In this document: positions 6,202 through 15,125 of the stretch, one piece after another
Position numbering within the stretch: the stretch's first letter is position 1
How the letters are laid out: each line of letters begins with the position of its first letter
Origin: an uncultured Prevotellaceae bacterium
Lineage (GTDB): Bacteria; Bacteroidota; Bacteroidia; Bacteroidales; Bacteroidaceae
Assembly (NCBI GenBank): GCA_902786565.1
Contig: CADACW010000024.1
Coordinates: forward strand, 1 to 48,566
Reading direction: 5' to 3'
Length of the DNA stretch: 48,566 nt
Translations under genes and position numbers: made by a program
The notes under the pieces: generated by a model
Told to the model about the DNA's origin: nothing
Database searches by the model: none
The model's input: the letters and a program-made list of their open reading frames with translations, nothing else

Positions 6202-7614
6202 CTACTTGAACTGCCACCAGTCGAAGTTGAAGAGTTTGGCGCCCTTGTTGCCGCGGAAGGCCAGGAAGACATCGTGCTTGCCCGTGGTCTGCGCCACCTT
6301 GGCCTGCACGGTCTGCCACTGTTCCCATCCGCCGGTGTGCGGCACTTCGGCCACGGCTATGGGCTTGGCGCCCAGGCTGTCGAGGCGCACCTCAATCTTT
6401 CCGCCCTGCAGGGCCGAGGCCGCCGAGGCGGTGAACGTGGTGGCGCCCTGGGTGCCGAAGTCCACCTCGCGCACCTTGATGTAGTCGCCGTTCTGTATGT
6501 CGCTGACGAAGACGCCCGTCTGGTCGTTCTGCTCGGTCTTCACGCCCACGCTCCAGGCTATGGTCTCTGCCTCCTGCCGCTGGTAGGGGTTCAGTGTGCC
6601 GATGGGGCTGACGCCCTGGTCGGTGTGGTGGATGGTGGGAAATGAGCCGTCGGCATTGTAGGTGAACTCCTCAACGGCTGCGCTGCGCCCGAATCCTCCG
6701 CCGCCAGGCAGCTTGCCCGTGTGGTAGAAGAAGTAGGAGTGGCCCTTGAAGTCGGCCACGCCGCAGTGGTTGGTGAACGACTTGGTGTCTTCCAGCGGCA
6801 TGATTTGTCCGGCGTAGGTCCAGGGCCCTGTTGGAGCCGGAGCCGTGCTGTAGCTGATATGCTCTGGCACGCCGCCAGCTGCATAGAGCAGATAGTAGAG
6901 CTGCTGCGCCTTCTTGGCGGGCTTGCCCTTCTTGTTCAGGGGGAAGAAGCTGCGTTTCATCAGCCACGGCCCTTCCACATAGCTGTCCTTATACTGCTTG
7001 CCCTTTTCGCGCTCGTTCATTGCCGGCGAGCCGAAAGCCTCTTCGGTCATTGGCAGCATGCCCACTTCGCCGGAGTATGAAATCATGTCGTCGTTGAGTT
7101 TCAGGTAGTAGACCCTGGGGTTGCCCCACATCAGCCACGCCTGTCCGTCGTCATCAATCATCACCGTGGGGTCGATGTGGTCCCACGAGCCATTCTCGAA
7201 GAGCGGTTTGCCCAGTGCGTCGCGGAAGGGCCCTGTAGGGCTGTCGGCCACGGCCACGCCGATGGCCATGCCGTGCGAGATTTTGGAGTGTGCGCAGACG
7301 TACCAGTAGTACTTGCCGTTGCGCTCGATGGTCTGTGCGGCCCAGGCGCGGTCGTCGGCCCAGCTGAATGAGTGCAGGCCGAGTGGCGTGCCGTGGTCGG
7401 TCCAGTTCACCATGTCGGCGGTCGAGTAGATGCGCCATTCGTACATCCAGAAGAAGTCGGCCCGGTCTTCATCGTGTCCGGTGTAGACGTAGAGCCGGTC
7501 GGCGGTGGCCAGTGGCGCAGGGTCGCTGGTGTACCAAGTCTGCACAATAGGGTTCTGTGCCCTCACCGCCATTGCGGTGAGGCACAGACCTGCTAACAAA
7601 AGTGTCTTTTTCAT
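6202..7614 (-). CDS. GH43 arabinofuranosidase/xylosidase with C-terminal CBM6
   Basis: A 470-residue exported protein with a signal peptide to about residue 19. The GH43 five-blade propeller shows the inverting triad: base D31 (YTSDPAP), pKa modulator D148 (DHIDPTV) and acid E214 (SYVEGPW). From about 340 a CBM6-type beta-sandwich begins (QEAETIAW) and runs to the end (FNFDWWQFK). CBM6 modules bind xylan chains, so the enzyme likely trims arabinose or xylose from insoluble xylan. It is the fourth gene of the minus-strand operon, 22 bp after GH10-CE1. Subfamily and exact specificity cannot be set from sequence alone. Confidence 0.88.
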   Translation of the reverse strand: MKKTLLLAGLCLTAMAVRAQNPIVQTWYTSDPAPLATADRLYVYTGHDEDRADFFWMYEWRIYSTADMVNWTDHGTPLGLHSFSWADDRAWAAQTIERNGKYYWYVCAHSKISHGMAIGVAVADSPTGPFRDALGKPLFENGSWDHIDPTVMIDDDGQAWLMWGNPRVYYLKLNDDMISYSGEVGMLPMTEEAFGSPAMNEREKGKQYKDSYVEGPWLMKRSFFPLNKKGKPAKKAQQLYYLLYAAGGVPEHISYSTAPAPTGPWTYAGQIMPLEDTKSFTNHCGVADFKGHSYFFYHTGKLPGGGGFGRSAAVEEFTYNADGSFPTIHHTDQGVSPIGTLNPYQRQEAETIAWSVGVKTEQNDQTGVFVSDIQNGDYIKVREVDFGTQGATTFTASAASALQGGKIEVRLDSLGAKPIAVAEVPHTGGWEQWQTVQAKVAQTTGKHDVFLAFRGNKGAKLFNFDWWQFK

Positions 7615-7636
7615 GATATAGTATTATTGTGTGTGT

Positions 7637-9844
7637 CTACTTGAAGAGCAGCGGAGCCATCTCGCGCAGGCTGCGGCGCCAAGTGAGAAATTCGTGGGCG
7701 GTGCCCTCGCTGATGAATCCGTGGGCGTTGAATCCGGCAGCCTTCAGGGCGTCTACGCTCTTCTTGATGCCGTCGGGGTTCTCCTTCGAGCCGCAGCTTT
7801 CAAAGATGACCTTCACCTGGCTCTTGTCCTTGATGTCCTCGGGGGCATACTGGCCGCCGCTGAGCAGACCCCAGTAGCCGAACAGTTCGGGCCGGCGCAG
7901 GGTGATCAGCTTGGTCTCCATGCCGCCCATCGACAGGCCTGCCATGGCGCGGCTCCACTTGTCGGTCTTGGTCAGGTAGTTGCGGTCGATGTAGGGGATG
8001 AGTTCGTCGCAGAGCAGCGTCTCAAACTCCTTGGCGGTGAACTGTCCGATGGAGCCGAACTTGAAGTCGTTGGTCAGTCCGTAGGCCATCACCACGATGA
8101 AGGGTTTTATCTTGCTGTCGGCAATCAGGTTGTCCATGATGATGCCTGCTTTGCCCTGTACGGGCCAGCTGGTCTCGTTCTCTCCCCAGCCGTGCTGCAG
8201 GTAGAGCACGGGATAGCGTGTCTGTTCGAGCTTGCCGTTCTTGCCCTTCACCAGTTTGCCGTAGCCATTGGGCAGATAGACATTGGCGGTCTGCATCTTG
8301 CCGGTGCTCTCCGACCAGAAGTTCACCTGCTGTATGTTGCCGTGGGCGATGTCCTTGCGCCAGGCATAGAATTCGCGGTCCTTGGCGGGAATCTCTATGC
8401 CGCTCTCCCATCGGCAGGAGCCGAAGTAGTTGTGGGTGCCGGGGTCGTTGACGGTGGCGCCGTCGATGGTCAGGTGGTAGTAGTGGAAGCCCTCGTCCAT
8501 GGGCCCGTCGGTGGTGCCTGTCCACACGCCGTCCTTGTCCTTGTGGAGCACGGTGCCGCCCCGTCCGCCCAGACCGAGGCTGACGATGACCGACTTGGCG
8601 TCGGGTGCGCTGATGCGGAAGCGGGCATAGCCCTCGCTGTTCACCTGCGGGTACTCCTGTCCGGGCTGGTTCATCTCGTTGGGCTTGAAGTCCTCTTTCG
8701 GCTTGCGGTTGTCCAGTGCGGGGTCAAAGTCGCGTATGGCGCGATAGCACTGCTTTGGACGGTACTGCTCGTCGAAGGGCAGCGGGTGGTTGTTCACGCC
8801 GAGCCACGAGTCGCGGTCGCCCAGGTTCCAGAAGGTCACGTTGTCAATCACGTCGGCATGCTTGCGGAATATTTTGAACAGGCGGCTGTACTGGTCGGTC
8901 TGCAGCGTCTGCATATAGCCGGGCTGTGGCCTGGCCTCTCCACGCGAGAACATCAGCTGGCCGCCGCTCTCGTTGTTCATGCGCAGGTCCAGTTCGGTGA
9001 TGTGTATGTGCTTCACTATCTCCTTGAAGCGTACGATGGCCTTTTCGAGCTGCTCCTCGCTGGGGAAGTAGATGTTGTAGTGGCCCTGCATGCCGATGCC
9101 GTCGATGGGCACGCCTGCGTCCTTCATCTTCTTCACCATATTATATATACGCTCGCGCTTGCCCTCGTCCACGCAGCTGTAGTCGTTGTAGATGAGCAGG
9201 GCGTTGGGGTCGGCCTCGCGGGCAAACTGGAATGCCTTGGCTATGAACTCGTCGCCACAGAGCCTGAAGTGGCGGCTCTGGCGGTAGGGGCTTGGCTCCT
9301 GTCCGCCGCGCCCCCAGCGTGGGCCGCCGTCGTCGGCCATGGCCTCGTTGACCACGTCCCAGCAGTAGACCACGTCCTTATAGCGGTTGACCACGGCGTG
9401 TATGTGCTCGCGCAGACGCTCGTAGAACACCTCTTTCTTCACCTCCTTGCCCTTCTTGTCGGTGAACATCCAGTCGGCAAACTGCGAGTGCCAGCACAGG
9501 CAGTGGCCGCGCATTTTGATGCCGTTCTCGCGGCAGAAGTTGGCAATCTTGTCGGCCTTCTCCCAGTTCCACACGCCCTCCTTCGGGTGCAGTTCGCCGG
9601 GTTTCCAGTCGTTCTCAGCGGTCACGCTGTTGAACTCTTTCAGTACGAGTGCCTTCTGGGCATCGTCGGAGACGTTGCGCTGGTTCAGCGCCACGCCGAT
9701 GGTGAAATAGTCTTTGTAGGCATCCTTCAGGCCAACGTTAGCCCTGGGGTCTACGCGCTGCCACTGTGCCCATGCGGCGTTGCTGAACAATGCGCATGCA
9801 ATGATGGCCGCAAGGGCCAAATGCTTTTTGCAGATGTTTTTCAT
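7637..9844 (-). CDS. Bifunctional GH10 endo-xylanase / CE1 feruloyl esterase
   Basis: A 735-residue exported protein with a signal peptide to about residue 26. The GH10 barrel (about 35-375) has acid/base E167 in WDVVNEAM and nucleophile E284 in HITELDL. A small beta-sandwich of the esterase N-terminal type follows (about 400-500). A CE1 alpha/beta hydrolase (about 505-735) has nucleophile S638 in GLSMGG and catalytic H717 in GTAHEF. The order matches Xyn10D-Fae1A characterised in Prevotella ruminicola. It would cut the xylan backbone and release ferulate cross-links in one polypeptide. The gene is 11 bp from its upstream neighbour in the operon. Confidence 0.92.
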   Translation of the reverse strand: MKNICKKHLALAAIIACALFSNAAWAQWQRVDPRANVGLKDAYKDYFTIGVALNQRNVSDDAQKALVLKEFNSVTAENDWKPGELHPKEGVWNWEKADKIANFCRENGIKMRGHCLCWHSQFADWMFTDKKGKEVKKEVFYERLREHIHAVVNRYKDVVYCWDVVNEAMADDGGPRWGRGGQEPSPYRQSRHFRLCGDEFIAKAFQFAREADPNALLIYNDYSCVDEGKRERIYNMVKKMKDAGVPIDGIGMQGHYNIYFPSEEQLEKAIVRFKEIVKHIHITELDLRMNNESGGQLMFSRGEARPQPGYMQTLQTDQYSRLFKIFRKHADVIDNVTFWNLGDRDSWLGVNNHPLPFDEQYRPKQCYRAIRDFDPALDNRKPKEDFKPNEMNQPGQEYPQVNSEGYARFRISAPDAKSVIVSLGLGGRGGTVLHKDKDGVWTGTTDGPMDEGFHYYHLTIDGATVNDPGTHNYFGSCRWESGIEIPAKDREFYAWRKDIAHGNIQQVNFWSESTGKMQTANVYLPNGYGKLVKGKNGKLEQTRYPVLYLQHGWGENETSWPVQGKAGIIMDNLIADSKIKPFIVVMAYGLTNDFKFGSIGQFTAKEFETLLCDELIPYIDRNYLTKTDKWSRAMAGLSMGGMETKLITLRRPELFGYWGLLSGGQYAPEDIKDKSQVKVIFESCGSKENPDGIKKSVDALKAAGFNAHGFISEGTAHEFLTWRRSLREMAPLLFK

Positions 9845-9855
9845 AAGTTTTTTGT

Positions 9856-11898
9856 TTAGTTAATGCGATATGTTTTTGTCTTTCCTTTATAGGTGGCCTT
9901 CACCGTGGCGCGATATTCGGTGCCGGTGCTGATTTCGTAGGTCACGCTTGGGTCGCTGGCGTTGACCTCAATCTTGGCGCCTTGCTTCATCGGTGCATAG
10001 AGCTGGTAGGTGCTGGCGTCCATCAGTCCGTTCTGGTTGGTGGCGCGGATGGGCGTGTCGGGGATGAGCAGCTTCTGTCCGTCGACGATGATGGTAATCT
10101 GTGGCACGATGGGAGTCGTGTGGTCGGCACCCTTAGAGAAGCTGATGCCGTGCAGGTCGAACAGGCCCTGCGGACGCTGGGGCTGCTGCGGTCGACGGCC
10201 CCACTGGCCTTGTTGTGGCTGTTCGGGCTGCTTCACCTCCGGGCCTTCGGCAATGAGGTAGATGGCGTGCTTGCCCGTGAGACCTTCTACAGCAGGAACT
10301 GCTGCGTAATACATCTTTGCCTTGCTTTCGGCATTTGCGGGTACGTCTATCACACCTATTTCCTGACCCTTCCAGGGGTTGTCCAGCCTGACGCGAATCT
10401 TAAAGGCACCCTTGCCGCTTGCAGTCAGATTGACGCCGAGGGTGGTCTTGTCGCCGGCTTTGGTGCCCTCGAAAGCCTTCACGCCCTTGGTGTCCTGTGC
10501 CAGGCCGCCGAAACCGAAGTACTTGAAGCCGATGATGCCGCCGTTCTGTATGCCGGCAAGGTCCATCGAGTTGTTCCACACGTCGTGGTTGTCCTGCATG
10601 TACTGGTTGGCGTTGGGGCCGTACATGAAGCAGGCTATGCCGGCGGAGTAGTAGGCGTAGGGCGGCAGACCGAAAATCTGGAATCCCTCGCTGGTCACCT
10701 CGGCGCCGGTATATTCGTTGCCGTCTGTGGCCTTGGCCGTCCATTCGCGGTTGGTGGCAAAGGGGTCGTAGCCCGTGATGCGCACCTGTCCGCCCTTGGC
10801 CACGGGCTTCTTGTCCCACTCAATCTTGACCGGTGCCACCATGGCCTGGCGGGCATTGCCGAAGCCGCGGGGCGGACGGTGATAGAACACGTACCACTGG
10901 CCGTTGATTTCCTGGATGGAGCCGTGGGTGTTGTGGCCGGCGTTGGTGGTGATGAGTTTCGAGCCGTCTTCATTGAGCACCACGCCGCGGGAGTCTACCA
11001 GCACGCCGCCCGAGCGCCACGGGCCCAGGGGTGAGTCGCCATAGGCATAGCGCAGGGCCGAGTTGGTGTTGCCCAGTCCGTACTCCTTGCCGCTGTAGCC
11101 TGAGAAGACCATCACGTACTTGTTGCCCACCTGTCGGATGGACGAAGCCTCGAAGAAGTTGAAGTCGAGCGGGTTCTGCCCTTTGTAGAGTGCCTTGTAC
11201 TCCGAGCCCTCCTTGTCCAGCAGTTTGCCATCGCGGCTGCTGGCGGGTATGAAGGGGTCTATCAGTTCGGTGCCGGGTCGCTTGCTGTACATGGTGTTCT
11301 GGTCCAGCTGGCAGGCGGTGCTGTGCTGGAAGCCGTAGAACACGTAGGCGCGGAAGCCCTTGTCGTAGTCGGGGTCCTTCTTGTCGTTGACAGGCTCGAT
11401 GAAGACCGAGGGGTCGAAGTCTATGAGCGAGCCCTCGACGCAGCGCGTGCCGTCGGCGGTGAGGTTTACGGGCGTGAAGGGTCCGTTGGGCCGGTCGCCC
11501 TTGCAGACCATTGCTATGCGCCCCCAGCCACGGCTGTGGGGGTAGAGCCAGTAGGTCTTGCGGCCCGTCTGGCGGTCGGTGGTGCATACCAGGTCGGGGG
11601 CGTACATGGTGTCCCACTGCCCGCCTACGAACCAGGAGAAGATGGGGCCCTCGTCGCGCCATTGCGAGAGGTCCTCGACGGGTGCCGACCACATGCGCAC
11701 GTCGTTGCCACAGTATTTGTCGTAGTGCACATCGTGCGAACCGATGATATAGGCCCTGAACTTGCCGGGCTGGTCGGGGTCTTCAAACACGCGAGGCTCG
11801 CCGTCGGGCAGATGCTCCCAGAGCGGGAGGTATGGGTTTTGTGCACCTGCAGCCATCATGGCCAGTAGTGTCAGTGCGAGGGTGAGAGTTCTTTTCAT
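9856..11898 (-). CDS. Large GH43-family glycosidase with CBM-like C-terminus
   Basis: A 680-residue exported protein (signal peptide to about 19). The GH43 motifs are E/D-rich FEDPD (D40), FDPSVF (D162) and FFEASSIR (E250). From about 440 to 565 lies a CBM6-like sandwich. A Gln/Pro-rich linker (PEQPQQGQWGRRPQQPQRPQ) and a small C-terminal beta domain follow. It is the second gene of the minus-strand operon, 31 bp after GH30-GH43. Alpha-L-arabinofuranosidase or beta-xylosidase activity is expected from the context. The linker and terminal domain are not recognised. Confidence 0.85.
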   Translation of the reverse strand: MKRTLTLALTLLAMMAAGAQNPYLPLWEHLPDGEPRVFEDPDQPGKFRAYIIGSHDVHYDKYCGNDVRMWSAPVEDLSQWRDEGPIFSWFVGGQWDTMYAPDLVCTTDRQTGRKTYWLYPHSRGWGRIAMVCKGDRPNGPFTPVNLTADGTRCVEGSLIDFDPSVFIEPVNDKKDPDYDKGFRAYVFYGFQHSTACQLDQNTMYSKRPGTELIDPFIPASSRDGKLLDKEGSEYKALYKGQNPLDFNFFEASSIRQVGNKYVMVFSGYSGKEYGLGNTNSALRYAYGDSPLGPWRSGGVLVDSRGVVLNEDGSKLITTNAGHNTHGSIQEINGQWYVFYHRPPRGFGNARQAMVAPVKIEWDKKPVAKGGQVRITGYDPFATNREWTAKATDGNEYTGAEVTSEGFQIFGLPPYAYYSAGIACFMYGPNANQYMQDNHDVWNNSMDLAGIQNGGIIGFKYFGFGGLAQDTKGVKAFEGTKAGDKTTLGVNLTASGKGAFKIRVRLDNPWKGQEIGVIDVPANAESKAKMYYAAVPAVEGLTGKHAIYLIAEGPEVKQPEQPQQGQWGRRPQQPQRPQGLFDLHGISFSKGADHTTPIVPQITIIVDGQKLLIPDTPIRATNQNGLMDASTYQLYAPMKQGAKIEVNASDPSVTYEISTGTEYRATVKATYKGKTKTYRIN

Positions 11899-11929
11899 TG
11901 CTGTCTGTAATTAATGGTTGTTGGGTCTG

Positions 11930-14900
11930 TTACTGTTTGCTCTGGATGAGCGTTGTGATGTCGAAGAAGTTCACCACTCCGTCGTTGTTCAGGTCGGCAG
12001 CAGCGTCGTAGGCGCCTGTGCTTATCACGCGCAGGATGGCCATCACGTCGGCAATGTCGGTGGTGCCGTCGCCATTGATGTCGCCTTCAGGCTGAACGGC
12101 TTCCTCGTCGGGGCTGAACTGCCATGACACCACTTCGGCGTCGTGGGCTTGGGTTAAGACGAAGTAGAGGTAGTCCTGGCGGACGGAGAGCGGATTGTCC
12201 AAGGGCACGCTGACGGTCTGCGTCTTGCTGCCGGCGTCGAAGCTCACCTTGGCGATGGCCTTGCCGGTCAATGCGTCGGGGCGCAGCTCCAGTGTGCCGG
12301 CGCCGCGCACCTTCAGCTTCAGCGAGCGTGCCTGTCCTCCCTCATAGGCGAAGTTGACGCCACGCACCATCCACCAGGGCTGCGCCAGGGTGGCGTTGAG
12401 CGGCTGCAGCAGCGATGTTGAGCTGTTGGCGGCCATGCGGCCCGACTGCTCCTCGTAGGGGTTCACGTAGTTCTTGTCAATCTGTGCGGGCAGGGTGAGC
12501 GCCGTTGACCCCTTGGTCATTTCGGCGAACTTTTGCGAGCGGATGATGTAGCTGATGCTGTTGATGTGCAGATTGCGGTAGCCGCCGTTGTAGCCGTGGG
12601 CATTCTCCAGCCACTGCGTGTGGTAGAGCAGGTAGTAGAGGCCGTTGAACCGCAGGATGTGGGTGTGGTTGTTGCCGTAGGGGAACCCCAGCGTGCCGGG
12701 GTTGGGCATGAACTGCCCTTTGTATGTCCAGCTGTCGGCCAGGGGGTCGGTGGCGCTCATGTAGACCATCGCTGCGGCCCCGGGGGCGTCCTGCTTGCTG
12801 TACGTCTGCCACAAGCTGCTGATGGTCCATCGGGTGCAATAGCTGAATATCCACTTGCCGCTGATGTAGTTCAGTTCGTTGGCCTCGAAGTGGCAAGGGG
12901 CCGATATGGGCTTGATGTCGCTGCCCAGGCTCACCATGTCGCTGCCCAGTCGGACGATGCGTGCATTGCCGGGCTGCAGCTCGGTGCCCGTCACGTCGCC
13001 GCCGCCAAAGGCCAGATAGGCCTCGGTGCCGTCGTCGCTGATGGCCACGCCGGGGTCAATCAGGCTGGAGATGGTGCCCAGTCCGGGGGTGTTGCCATCG
13101 ATGAGGGCGTGGCCCAGCGGGTCGGTCCAGGGGCCTGTGGGCGAGGTGCTGGTGAGCACGCCGATGCCGGCGCCGCCGTTGGTGAAGTAGAGGTAGAAGT
13201 GGGTTTGGCCGTCGGCCTCCACACGGCTGACGATGCTGGGTGCCCACGAGGCCCGGATCCACGGGCAGAGGGCCTTGACGTCGATCACGCCGTGCATCTC
13301 CCAGTTCACCAGGTCGGCCGTCGACAAGCACACCAGTTGGGTGATGTGCGAGTAGGTGTTGCTGGTCTGTCCGCCCGTCAGCGCAAACTCCTGCTGGTCG
13401 TTGGTGGCGTAGACGTAGAGGCGGCCGTTATACTCCAAGCCCGTGGGGTCGGCCATGAAGTTGGTGGCCGAGATGGGATTGGCATATTCGGGCAGCTTGA
13501 CCGATTCCACCAGTTGCGGCTCGCCCGGCTCTTTCATAAACACGAAGGTGTAGAACGAGTTGGGCTGCAGCTTCACCACGGGCTCCTGCGTGCCGTTCTG
13601 GTACAGTCCGGTGACGTCGGTCAGCTTGGCGTCGAAGGTGTCGCTGGTCACTATCTGCTGGATGCGTTGGGGCACGAAGGGCAGCGTAACGGTCAGTTCG
13701 TAGAGGTCGGCCATGCTGCTGTTGAGCACCATCACCACCACCGTGTCTCCGCTCTCGCTGGCATACGACGAGCCGCCTTTGAGCACACCATTTGCCCCTG
13801 AGAAGGCCGAGTAGATGCGTGTCTTGCCCGTGGCGTGCTTGGCGTAATGGCTGAACACCCAGGCCCGCTTCCACAGCTGCGACTCGCTGCCGCCGTGGTT
13901 CGAGGCGAAGAAATGGGTGTACATAGAGTAGTAGACGTAGGCCGAATAGCCTGCCTTCATCGCTTGCTCCAGACTTTCTATCATCTTGTGCTCAGGCTTG
14001 AACTCGCCCTTGTAGTTGGGGGCGTTATCGCCGTTGTAGTCCAGCAGGAACTCGGTCTCCCACATGGGGCGCTTGGTCTTGCTGGTGACGCTCTTCACAA
14101 ACGACCAGTTGTCGGTGCCGTAGAGGTGGTTGCCCCAGATGTCGATGTTGTTCACAGCATCGGGGATGGTCACCAATTTATTATTATAATTGTGTTGGCC
14201 CCATCCGAAACACTCCGGGCCCATGATTTTGCACTTGGGGTCCAGCTTCTGCCGCAGTGCCTTGCACATGGCGGCCATCTCCTTGGGCGAGTAGATGCAG
14301 CTCTCGTAGCTGGCGTGCTCCACGCCGTCGTCGGTGGTGGTGGGGGTATAGTCGCTCTCGTTCTGTATAGAGATGATGTCGATGGGGCAGCCCTTCTCCT
14401 CCATGGTGGCACGGTAGCGCTCCAGAAAGTCGGCATAGTCGTCGTAGCAGTCGGGGTTGATGGCACCGCCGTTGCTGCCCTCGCCGCCCCAGCTGTGCTC
14501 CACCAGCGGCCACACCCAGGTGCCGTAGTCGTTCTGATACTTGTTGGTGTTGTGGGTCTTGTATTTCTTGGGCGGTGTCCAGGGGGTGGCGAACACCTGC
14601 AGCGAGGGGTTCACCTTGCGGGCCCAGCGCACGGGGTTGCCATACTCGCCCCAGTTGTTTTCGTTGGGGTTGATGCGCAGTCGCATAATGTTCAGGCCCA
14701 CCTGGCCTTTGCCCTGGCCCCACAGCAGATTGACCTTCTGCTGGGTGTAGACGTCGCGCCAGTCGGGCGTCATGGCTGTGCCGCCAAAGCCGTCAATGTG
14801 TTGATATTTGGTGCTGATGCCCACGGTGAGCTTGGCCTGCTTGGTGGCGGCCTGCGCCTGGCCAGCACCAATAGTGTGGAAAGTTGTTGCGCCAAACAGA

Positions 14901-14932
14901 AGGGCAGCTATTGTATGGTAAAAAGGTTTCAT
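11930..14932 (-). CDS. GH30 xylanase - GH43 glycosidase fusion with C-terminal dockerin-like repeats
   Basis: A 1000-residue exported multidomain enzyme. After a signal peptide (to about 28), a GH30 domain runs to about 480 with acid/base E192 (SIQNESDYTP) and nucleophile E294 (WETEF). A GH43 domain starts near 490 (FMADPTGLEYNG) with LIDPGVAI and CHFEANEL as further catalytic motifs. A CBM6-like segment spans about 830-940. The last 50 residues carry two EF-hand-like dockerin repeats (GDINGDGTTDIADV and DLNNDGVVNFFDI). It likely combines a backbone-cutting or chain-end xylanase with a debranching enzyme. It is the first gene of the operon and faces the divergent plus-strand operon. Confidence 0.88.
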   Translation of the reverse strand: MKPFYHTIAALLFGATTFHTIGAGQAQAATKQAKLTVGISTKYQHIDGFGGTAMTPDWRDVYTQQKVNLLWGQGKGQVGLNIMRLRINPNENNWGEYGNPVRWARKVNPSLQVFATPWTPPKKYKTHNTNKYQNDYGTWVWPLVEHSWGGEGSNGGAINPDCYDDYADFLERYRATMEEKGCPIDIISIQNESDYTPTTTDDGVEHASYESCIYSPKEMAAMCKALRQKLDPKCKIMGPECFGWGQHNYNNKLVTIPDAVNNIDIWGNHLYGTDNWSFVKSVTSKTKRPMWETEFLLDYNGDNAPNYKGEFKPEHKMIESLEQAMKAGYSAYVYYSMYTHFFASNHGGSESQLWKRAWVFSHYAKHATGKTRIYSAFSGANGVLKGGSSYASESGDTVVVMVLNSSMADLYELTVTLPFVPQRIQQIVTSDTFDAKLTDVTGLYQNGTQEPVVKLQPNSFYTFVFMKEPGEPQLVESVKLPEYANPISATNFMADPTGLEYNGRLYVYATNDQQEFALTGGQTSNTYSHITQLVCLSTADLVNWEMHGVIDVKALCPWIRASWAPSIVSRVEADGQTHFYLYFTNGGAGIGVLTSTSPTGPWTDPLGHALIDGNTPGLGTISSLIDPGVAISDDGTEAYLAFGGGDVTGTELQPGNARIVRLGSDMVSLGSDIKPISAPCHFEANELNYISGKWIFSYCTRWTISSLWQTYSKQDAPGAAAMVYMSATDPLADSWTYKGQFMPNPGTLGFPYGNNHTHILRFNGLYYLLYHTQWLENAHGYNGGYRNLHINSISYIIRSQKFAEMTKGSTALTLPAQIDKNYVNPYEEQSGRMAANSSTSLLQPLNATLAQPWWMVRGVNFAYEGGQARSLKLKVRGAGTLELRPDALTGKAIAKVSFDAGSKTQTVSVPLDNPLSVRQDYLYFVLTQAHDAEVVSWQFSPDEEAVQPEGDINGDGTTDIADVMAILRVISTGAYDAAADLNNDGVVNFFDITTLIQSKQ

Positions 14933-14968
14933 AAAAAGATGTTTTTGCTTCTTTTTTTATTTGCGGTG

Positions 14969-14976
14969 CAAAGTTA
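14969..14976 (-). promoter_or_regulatory. -7 element for the minus-strand xylanolytic operon
   Basis: TAACTTTG on the minus strand, followed by GCACC, lies 37 nt before the GH30-GH43 start. No TTTG stands at the ideal distance, which fits a promoter that needs an activator. The intergenic region 14933-15125 holds this and the plus-strand promoter and nothing else that I can name. Confidence 0.55.
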
Positions 14977-15083
14977 GGCAAAAATGCAAAGAATGTTCTT
15001 GGCAATCGTGTCTCTTTTTTTCAAATATGTTTCATTTGGGCATATTATTTCTGCAACAAGTAGTGCGTATCAGCTTTTTTCAG

Positions 15084-15091
15084 TAACTTTG
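15084..15091 (+). promoter_or_regulatory. -7 element for the plus-strand xyn operon
   Basis: TAACTTTG then GCGCC, 35 nt before the esterase ATG. The sequence matches the -7 element of the divergent operon, and it too lacks a well-placed TTTG. Co-activation by one regulator from this region is plausible but not shown. Confidence 0.6.
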
Positions 15092-15125
15092 CGCCAAATT
15101 ACTAACAACTTTAAATCATAGCATA

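Noticed and set aside
7631-9859. Long open frame opposite the GH10-CE1 gene
   Set aside because: It mirrors the codon pattern of the true gene on the other strand and has no recognisable domain or start context; the same holds for the long antisense frames at 4563-5675, 12533-13801, 32247-33815 and 43513-45012.
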